The position numbers were made by a program, and so were the translations under genes. DNA of 21,731 nucleotides from CAZHOV01 sp964534315 (lineage in GTDB: Bacteria; Bacteroidota; Bacteroidia; Chitinophagales; Saprospiraceae): contig CAZHOV010000100.1 in NCBI GenBank assembly GCA_964534315.1, positions 1 to 21,731 of the forward strand. The letters run 5' to 3'. The notes under the pieces are model-generated. The model did no database searches. It was not told the DNA's origin and saw only the letters and a list, made by a program, of their open reading frames with translations. Positions within the stretch are counted from its first letter, which is position 1; the number at the start of each line of letters is the position of its first letter. This document shows, piece by piece, positions 16,972 through 21,731 of this stretch.

Positions 16972-17868
16972 TTAGCGTTCAATTCCCAACTCCTCCTCCT
17001 CCATCTTTTTCGGGAACCAGGGGAACAGTCCGGAGCGGATTTTCATTTCTTCGGCATAATGGGGTTTGCGCTCCAGGTTTCTTTTATCCAACATAGGAAT
17101 ACTGATGAACACAAACATCAACGTCATGGCCAGGGCGCCAGAGAATAACCACCATTCGAAATGACCTACTGCTGCCAACCCGAAAAAAGCTAGTCCCCAC
17201 CAAAAGGCGATTTCACCAAAATAATTGGGATGCCTGGAGTATTTCCATAAACCCGTATTTAAGAGCTGACTCGGGTCAGTCCGTTCTTTGCGAAATTTTC
17301 TCAACTGCTCATCTGAAACTAATTCAATCAAAATAGCTCCCAGCGTCCATAAAAAAGCAAATATATCGATCCAGCCCAATGGTCTGCTACTTTCCAAAAG
17401 GGCCGGAAAAACGGGAACCATGGAAAGAAAAACGATGACTGTCGGGAACAAATGAATACCAGAAAAATTGACGAACGGATAAAAAACGCCTGATTTTTCT
17501 TTCAACATACCATATCGCCAGTCTTCATGATGGAGGTCGGTCCACCCTTTCAAAAAATTATACGTCAACCGGATACCCCAAAATGTGATAAGCCCGGTTA
17601 CTAACAATTGCCTGGTCGAATTGACCCCTTCAGGCGCAATCGCCAACAAATAGACAGCAATATAGATGGGGATCACACTCCAGTAAGGATCGTAAAAACT
17701 GGAATTTTTAAAGGTAATGCTAAAAATAAATATGACTACCGTCGCTACCACATCGGCAATCAACACCTTCCAGATGATATTCATCTCGGGAAGGAACTGC
17801 AAAGTGGCATATCCAGCCACACCAGCTAGCACATAGGCTAAGATCATCAGAAAGTAGGCTCTTGTCAT
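16972..17868 (-). CDS. DUF1295 / steroid 5-alpha-reductase-like integral membrane protein
   Basis: About 298 residues with six or seven hydrophobic segments, so an inner-membrane protein. The segment around residue 206-218, GLWKYSRHPNYFGE with His213, is the hallmark of the DUF1295/steroid 5-alpha-reductase and isoprenylcysteine-methyltransferase-like superfamily, where it lies in the cofactor-binding C-terminal region. The C-terminus is hydrophilic and charged. Family members often use NADPH or S-adenosylmethionine on lipid-like substrates; the actual substrate here is unknown. The frame stays open to a TTG at 17910, but that start falls in a short CGCAAAG repeat and would add 14 polar residues before the first membrane segment. 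The ATG at 17868, giving MTRAYFLMI, is the better start. Confidence 0.88.
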   Translation of the reverse strand: MTRAYFLMILAYVLAGVAGYATLQFLPEMNIIWKVLIADVVATVVIFIFSITFKNSSFYDPYWSVIPIYIAVYLLAIAPEGVNSTRQLLVTGLITFWGIRLTYNFLKGWTDLHHEDWRYGMLKEKSGVFYPFVNFSGIHLFPTVIVFLSMVPVFPALLESSRPLGWIDIFAFLWTLGAILIELVSDEQLRKFRKERTDPSQLLNTGLWKYSRHPNYFGEIAFWWGLAFFGLAAVGHFEWWLFSGALAMTLMFVFISIPMLDKRNLERKPHYAEEMKIRSGLFPWFPKKMEEEELGIER

Positions 17869-17905
17869 AGTGAATTGGTATTGAATGTTCTGTTTAAGAT
17901 TTTCT

Positions 17906-17928
17906 CGCAAAGACGCAAAGTACGCAAG
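17906..17928. repeat. Three short direct repeats of CGCAAAG
   Basis: CGCAAAG occurs at 17906 and 17914, with CGCAAG at 17923. From general knowledge, similar CGCAAAGACGCAAAG stretches occur between genes in many bacterial genomes. It overlaps the rejected TTG start of the DUF1295 gene. Confidence 0.6.
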
Positions 17929-17988
17929 AAATTTATTTTAAGGTATAAGAGAAGTTTAGTTGTTGAGCTGTTTAGATATTTTGAAAAT

Positions 17989-18023
17989 TATGAAATATGA
18001 AATATGAAGTATGAAGTATGAAA
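17989..18023. repeat. Heptamer tandem repeat, TATGAAA/G, 5 copies
   Basis: Five consecutive 7-bp units: three TATGAAA and two TATGAAG, without indels. This is the same family and orientation as the 35-unit array at 21379-21623. The two arrays flank the S9 peptidase and kbl genes. Confidence 0.93.
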
Positions 18024-18104
18024 ATTAAGGTCCTCGCGTAGTCAAATAGTGACGTAATCATAAAAATTTCATTCTCTATTTCATTCTCTGGTTAATTTCG
18101 TTAA

Positions 18105-20018
18105 TTATTTCAGGTACTTGGCCAGAAAGCCCATCATGATTTTATAGAACTCAAATTGATTTTCTTCATTTTGGAAGCCATGGCCTTCATTGTATTTGAC
18201 CATATAGGGGACATCTACCTTGTGAGACCTCAGGGTACGTACAATTTGATCCGATTCGTCGATATTGACCCGAGGGTCGTTGGCTCCCTGGACCACAAAG
18301 AGGGGTGTTTTTATTTGATCGGCAAAAAAGACAGGTGAAGCTGCCCGCATTTGAGCTTCATCCTTTTCGGGGTGACCGACCATAGTGTACATCATTTCTA
18401 AATAGGGTTTCCAATAAGGCGGGACCGTATTCATAAAAGTAAATAGATTGGAAACGCCCACATAATCCACGGCACAGGAATACAGATCAGGCGTAAACGT
18501 CACTCCTGCCAGAGTAGCATACCCGCCATAACTAGCTCCGTAGATCGCAATCCGGTCCGGATCGGCAATACCCTGATCAATCAGCCAGTTGACCCCGTCG
18601 GTAATATCGTCTTGCATGGTTTTTCCCCATTGTTTAAAGCTCTTTTCCCAGAAAGCCCGGCCAAAACCGACGCTCCCCCTGAAGTTCATCTGCAAAACAG
18701 CATACCCTCTGCTCGCAAATAGCTGTACTTCAGGATTGAATCCCCACTCATCGCGCCACCAGGGGCCTCCGTGTGGATTGATAACAACAGGGAGATTTTT
18801 AGGTGCTTTTCCTTTCGGTAGCGTTAAGTAGCCATTAATGGTCAACCCATCTCTCGACGAATATTGAACAGGCTCCATCGGAGCCATTTCCTCTTCATCT
18901 AGCCAGGGACTGACATCAACGATCTTTTTCAGTTCATCTGTTACTTTGTCATAAAAATAATAGGCACCCAGCGATCGATCGCTAAAGGTGCGCACCATGA
19001 ACTTAGTCTCCTCCTTATTGTGGCTGGTGATAAAGATCTCATAGCCGCCCAGGTCTTTCTCCAGGCGAGCATAAATAGATTTCGTCTCCTCATCCAAAAA
19101 ATGGCGATATCTTTTCCCCCAGTTGTAAACTACGGAAGTCAATACTTTTCGCTTTTTGGAATAATTGAGCCCAGATACATCTACCTCTTGATGCTCAAAA
19201 ATGGGATCCCCGGTTTCCTCTCCCTTTTCCAAATCAAAGCGGATGATAAGTGACTTATCTCTGTTTAAATTGGAGCTGACATAGATTTCTTTTCTGTTAG
19301 CAAACTCAAAAAAGAGCGGACTGATACTTACTCTGAAATCCGTTGTGATCACTTCCCGAAATGGTTCTTCTTCCGTATCTCTATACATTAAAGTGGTATT
19401 TGTTCCGCCCACTACTTTACTAGCTAACCTCAACTTCCCCTCATGATCGGTCATCCAAAAGCTGATCGGTTCGTGAATATTGGTATTCTCAGCCAATTGC
19501 TTCAATTCTCCGGAATTGATGTTTAGCCGATATGGCTCAAAAAGCTGGGGATTATTCTTATTCATCCCAATGATCACCTCTTCTTCATCATCTTCCAGAT
19601 CATCAATCACCTCAATTCTCACTCCCTTAAAGGGAGTCAGATCTTTAGGGGAAGAACCATCTTTATTTACTGCATATAGGGCAAAATTCTCGTCTCCTCC
19701 AGAATCCTTGACAAAAACGATCCGGTTATTATTAGCCCAAAAATAACCGCTGATATCGCGTTCTTCTTCAAAGGTGAGTTGAACAGGTTCGCCCCCGTCT
19801 ACCTTCTGAACAAAGATGTTATTCCTCCTTTTATAAGGCCCCATAAAAGAAAAATGGGTGCCGTCAGGCGATAATTGATACCTCGACTGTTTGGGCTTTC
19901 TGAAAAAATCTTCCACACTATATTTACCTGAAGCAGACTCTTGCTCTAAATAAGCCCTCAACGCTTCATCCGAAGAAGGCAACGAAATATCTCCCGGCTT
20001 TTCTGTTTTTTCAACCAT
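18105..20018 (-). CDS. S9 family peptidase (prolyl-oligopeptidase / acylaminoacyl-peptidase type)
   Basis: A 637-residue serine peptidase with no signal peptide, so probably cytoplasmic. Residues about 40-370 form a beta-propeller with TolB/WD-like motifs (LSPDGTHFSF and similar), which restricts access to short peptides. The C-terminal 260 residues are an alpha/beta hydrolase. The catalytic triad is visible: Ser496 in GASYGGY, Asp581 in ANDPRVN and His613 in EGHGF. HGGPWWRDEW provides the usual oxyanion-region HGGP motif. It should cleave oligopeptides, possibly acylated or proline-containing; the exact specificity is not readable. It probably handles peptides taken up by the cell and could process products of secreted peptidases, but that link is speculative. 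A good candidate promoter lies just upstream, so it may be transcribed separately from kbl. Confidence 0.94.
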   Translation of the reverse strand: MVEKTEKPGDISLPSSDEALRAYLEQESASGKYSVEDFFRKPKQSRYQLSPDGTHFSFMGPYKRRNNIFVQKVDGGEPVQLTFEEERDISGYFWANNNRIVFVKDSGGDENFALYAVNKDGSSPKDLTPFKGVRIEVIDDLEDDEEEVIIGMNKNNPQLFEPYRLNINSGELKQLAENTNIHEPISFWMTDHEGKLRLASKVVGGTNTTLMYRDTEEEPFREVITTDFRVSISPLFFEFANRKEIYVSSNLNRDKSLIIRFDLEKGEETGDPIFEHQEVDVSGLNYSKKRKVLTSVVYNWGKRYRHFLDEETKSIYARLEKDLGGYEIFITSHNKEETKFMVRTFSDRSLGAYYFYDKVTDELKKIVDVSPWLDEEEMAPMEPVQYSSRDGLTINGYLTLPKGKAPKNLPVVINPHGGPWWRDEWGFNPEVQLFASRGYAVLQMNFRGSVGFGRAFWEKSFKQWGKTMQDDITDGVNWLIDQGIADPDRIAIYGASYGGYATLAGVTFTPDLYSCAVDYVGVSNLFTFMNTVPPYWKPYLEMMYTMVGHPEKDEAQMRAASPVFFADQIKTPLFVVQGANDPRVNIDESDQIVRTLRSHKVDVPYMVKYNEGHGFQNEENQFEFYKIMMGFLAKYLK

Positions 20019-20056
20019 GACTTAACGACTATTATTCGAAAATTAGGACTCCTCTT

Positions 20057-20088
20057 CAAAAATACAAACAATTTTTTCAACACTTCAA
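20057..20088 (-). promoter_or_regulatory. Candidate Bacteroidetes promoter of the S9 peptidase gene
   Basis: On the minus strand, TTG (20088-20086) is followed after 21 bp by TATTTTTG (20064-20057), matching the Bacteroidetes pattern TTG-N17-23-TAnnTTTG. The -7 element ends about 39 bp before the ATG at 20018. Spacing and both boxes fit; the surrounding AT-rich sequence lowers certainty. Confidence 0.5.
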
Positions 20089-20098
20089 CAATCCCTCA

Positions 20099-20175
20099 CT
20101 TTCCACTTTCTCCTTTCTCCTTTCTCCTTTTCACTTTTCACTTTTCACTTTCTCCTTTCTACTTTCTACTTTCTA
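20099..20175. repeat. Heptamer tandem repeat, CTTTCNN family, 11 copies
   Basis: Eleven consecutive 7-bp units run without indels: CTTTCCA, three CTTTCTC, three CTTTTCA, CTTTCTC, then three CTTTCTA. The array ends one base before the kbl stop codon and lies upstream of the S9 promoter. Runs of identical neighbouring units suggest local duplication. On the minus strand it reads as purine-rich GTAGAAA, GGAGAAA and GTGAAAA-like units. Confidence 0.92.
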
Positions 20176-20176
20176 C

Positions 20177-21367
20177 TCAACTAATAACTGAAAGCTCTTT
20201 TCCAACCTTTGTAAATGCGTTAATCGCTTTATCCAGATGTTCTTTTTCATGGCCTGCCGAAACCTGAACGCGGATCCTGGCCTTTCCTTTTGGCACAACG
20301 GGATAGTAGAAACCGATTACATAGATACCTTCATCTAATAATTTATCTGCAAATTTTTGAGATAAGGGAGCATCATAGAGCATCACAGGCACGATGGGGT
20401 GTTCGCCAGGCAAAATATCAAATCCGGCTTCGGTCATTCCTTTTCTAAAATAGGCGGTATTGGTAGCGAGTTTATCGCGTAAGGCAGTCGATTCGCTCAA
20501 TAACTCGATCACTTTGATCGAAGCTCCTACGATGGATGGGGCTACCGTATTAGAGAACAGGTAGGGTCTGGAACGCTGGCGCAGAATATCGACAATTTCT
20601 TTCTTGGCAGCGGTAAATCCACCGGAAGCACCGCCAAGGGCCTTTCCATAGGTCCCTGTGATAATGTCTACTCGGCCCATAGCATCGCGATATTCATGCG
20701 TTCCCCGGCCGGTCTTTCCGATAAATCCGGTAGCATGGCATTCATCCATCATCACCATCGCATCGTACTTTTCTGCCAGGTTGCAAATCTTGTCAATCTG
20801 AGCAATAGTACCATCCATAGAAAAAACGCCATCTGTGGCAATCATGCGTCTTCGGGCTCCCTGCGACTCTTTGAGCTTTTCCTCCAGGTCGTTCATGTCA
20901 TTGTGGTTATACCGGTAACGGGCAGCTTTACACAACCGGATACCATCAATAATTGACGCGTGGTTAAGGGCGTCGGAAATGATTGCATCTTCCTTAGTCA
21001 ATAATGGCTCAAACAATCCACCGTTTGCATCGAAGCAGGCGGCATAAAGGATAGCATCTTCCATACCAAGGAATGCAGCAGTTTTTTCTTCCAGCTCTTT
21101 ATGAATGTCTTGCGTTCCGCAGATAAAACGGACAGAGGACATCCCAAATCCGTGAGAATCGATCGCTGCTTTGGCCGCCTCAATCACCTCCGAATGGGAA
21201 GAAAGGCCCAGGTAGTTATTTGCGCAAAAATTAATGACCTCCCGCCCGGCAGTTGTCTTAATTTCAGCAGCCTGAGGAGTCGTGATAATGCGTTCTTCCT
21301 TATAGAGACCAGCGTCTTTGATCTCGCTTATTTCTTTGTTAATTTCTGATTGTACGTTTGAAAACAT
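20177..21367 (-). CDS. kbl: Glycine C-acetyltransferase (2-amino-3-ketobutyrate CoA ligase)
   Basis: A 396-residue PLP enzyme of the alpha-oxoamine synthase family. It cleaves 2-amino-3-ketobutyrate with CoA to glycine and acetyl-CoA, the second step of threonine breakdown through threonine dehydrogenase. Signature segments are NFCANNYLGLSSH, DALNHASIIDG, MDECHATGF and TGTYGKALGGASGGF, where Lys242 binds PLP, close to Lys244 in the E. coli enzyme as I remember it. Length matches the family (about 398). The overall sequence, including EKTAAFLGMEDAILY, points to Kbl more than to 8-amino-7-oxononanoate synthase (BioF) or serine palmitoyltransferase, though automated annotation can confuse them. 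The usual partner tdh is not in the window, but it could be the cut gene at the right edge. The ATG has no clear Shine-Dalgarno site and lies 11 bp from the large heptamer array, which would form its leader or promoter spacer. Confidence 0.94.
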   Translation of the reverse strand: MFSNVQSEINKEISEIKDAGLYKEERIITTPQAAEIKTTAGREVINFCANNYLGLSSHSEVIEAAKAAIDSHGFGMSSVRFICGTQDIHKELEEKTAAFLGMEDAILYAACFDANGGLFEPLLTKEDAIISDALNHASIIDGIRLCKAARYRYNHNDMNDLEEKLKESQGARRRMIATDGVFSMDGTIAQIDKICNLAEKYDAMVMMDECHATGFIGKTGRGTHEYRDAMGRVDIITGTYGKALGGASGGFTAAKKEIVDILRQRSRPYLFSNTVAPSIVGASIKVIELLSESTALRDKLATNTAYFRKGMTEAGFDILPGEHPIVPVMLYDAPLSQKFADKLLDEGIYVIGFYYPVVPKGKARIRVQVSAGHEKEHLDKAINAFTKVGKELSVIS

Positions 21368-21378
21368 GATTATTGAAA

Positions 21379-21623
21379 TATGAATTATGAAATATGAGGT
21401 ATTAAATATGAAATATGAAATATGAATTATGAAATATGGATTATGAAGTATGAAGTATGAATTATTAAATATGAATTATGAAATATGAAGTATGAAGTAT
21501 GAATTATGAAATATGAAATATGAAATATGGATTATGAAGTATGAATTATGAATTATGAAATATGAAATATGAAGTATTAAATATGAAGTATGAAGTATGA
21601 AATATGAAATATGAAGTATGAAA
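21379..21623. repeat. Heptamer tandem repeat, TATGAAD family, 35 copies
   Basis: 245 bp form exactly 35 seven-base units with no indel. By my reading the units are mainly TATGAAA, TATGAAG and TATGAAT, plus TATGGAT (units 9 and 22), TATTAAA (units 4, 13 and 29) and one TATGAGG (unit 3). Variants are scattered rather than clustered. The array lies directly upstream of kbl; read on the kbl strand the units are TTTCATA-like. A heptamer period shifts the reading frame at each unit and the units contain stops, so it does not encode protein. Confidence 0.96.
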
Positions 21624-21628
21624 ACGAT

Positions 21629-21731
21629 TTAGTGATCTAAACCAATTTTATCGAACAGAGACAAAGGCTGAATAAAGGTATCCATCAACCCCACCCCATC
21701 TTGCCTAATTGCTAAATTTTTCTTTCCTTTC
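21629..21731 (-). CDS. Possible 3' end of a gene cut by the right edge
   Basis: Reading leftwards from the edge, one frame is open for about 34 codons and ends with TAA at 21631-21629. The peptide ends in LMDTFIQPLSLFDKIGLDH, which has a protein-like mix of residues. The frame is short enough to be chance, and I do not recognise the family. If real, the gene lies upstream of kbl on the same strand, separated by the heptamer array. Confidence 0.4.
   Translation of the reverse strand, partial: KGKKNLAIRQDGVGLMDTFIQPLSLFDKIGLDH

Larger units (their letters stand above)
17869..18104. other. Intergenic region with three short repeats
   Basis: 236 bp between two minus-strand genes, with no gene visible. 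It holds a CGCAAAG triplet repeat, five TATGAAA-type heptamers and a 12-bp direct repeat, TTTCATTCTCTA then TTTCATTCTCTG, at 18067-18090. No rho-independent terminator for the S9 peptidase gene is evident. Confidence 0.6.

Noticed and set aside
16718..17148. Two open frames through the hairpin array (85 and 140 residues, repeated SSSQ and RPRPN motifs)
   Set aside because: The sequence is a by-product of tandem repeats. The 37/38-bp period breaks any consistent protein repeat, and the longer frame runs into the opposite-strand membrane-protein gene.
17869..17910. TTG start for the DUF1295 protein
   Set aside because: It lies within a CGCAAAG repeat and would place a polar 14-residue tail before the first membrane segment; the ATG at 17868 fits better.

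Overview
The window looks like a chromosome segment from a free-living member of the Bacteroidota, most likely near the Saprospiraceae or Lewinella-type lineages. This is an inference. The pointers are a secreted peptidase with a C-terminal type IX secretion (T9SS) sorting domain, candidate promoters of the Bacteroidetes TAnnTTTG type, genes without obvious Shine-Dalgarno sites, and the mix of protein families. I saw no phage, transposase, integrase, CRISPR array, tRNA or rRNA.

Left part (189-10234). Three genes form a tight operon: a ligase-associated beta-CASP exonuclease, an ATP-dependent DNA ligase and an Lhr-like DEXH helicase. The exonuclease and ligase are 2 bp apart, and the ligase and helicase overlap by 11 bp. 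The fourth member of this known DNA-repair set, the metallophosphoesterase PdeM, lies about 4.3 kb downstream at 9593-10234. Between them sit a secreted M4 (thermolysin-type) metallopeptidase (5374-8223) and asparagine synthetase A (asnA, 8306-9445, minus). The peptidase and asnA converge on a perfect 26-bp inverted repeat that looks like a bidirectional terminator.

Middle part (10221-16975). Two long secreted BNR/VPS10-type beta-propeller proteins are transcribed divergently from a 204-bp gap. The first converges on pdeM with a 14-bp overlap of coding ends. The second ends without a recognisable T9SS domain. It is followed by an intergenic array of seven 37-38-bp units, each carrying a hairpin.

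Right part (16972-21731). All genes are on the minus strand: a DUF1295/steroid-5-alpha-reductase-like membrane protein, an S9 prolyl-oligopeptidase-family peptidase, 2-amino-3-ketobutyrate CoA ligase (kbl), and possibly the 3' end of another gene running off the right edge.

The least explained feature is a set of purely intergenic tandem repeats with an exact 7-bp period, in three sequence families at four places: 1-55, 17989-18023, 20099-20175 and 21379-21623. The largest has 35 consecutive heptamers with no insertion or deletion. They resemble in style the heptameric STRR repeats described in cyanobacteria.

Functionally, the left part is a nucleic-acid repair set interrupted by unrelated genes. 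The rest is secreted peptidase and beta-propeller proteins plus amino-acid metabolism (asparagine synthesis; threonine to glycine through kbl). Nothing ties these into one pathway.
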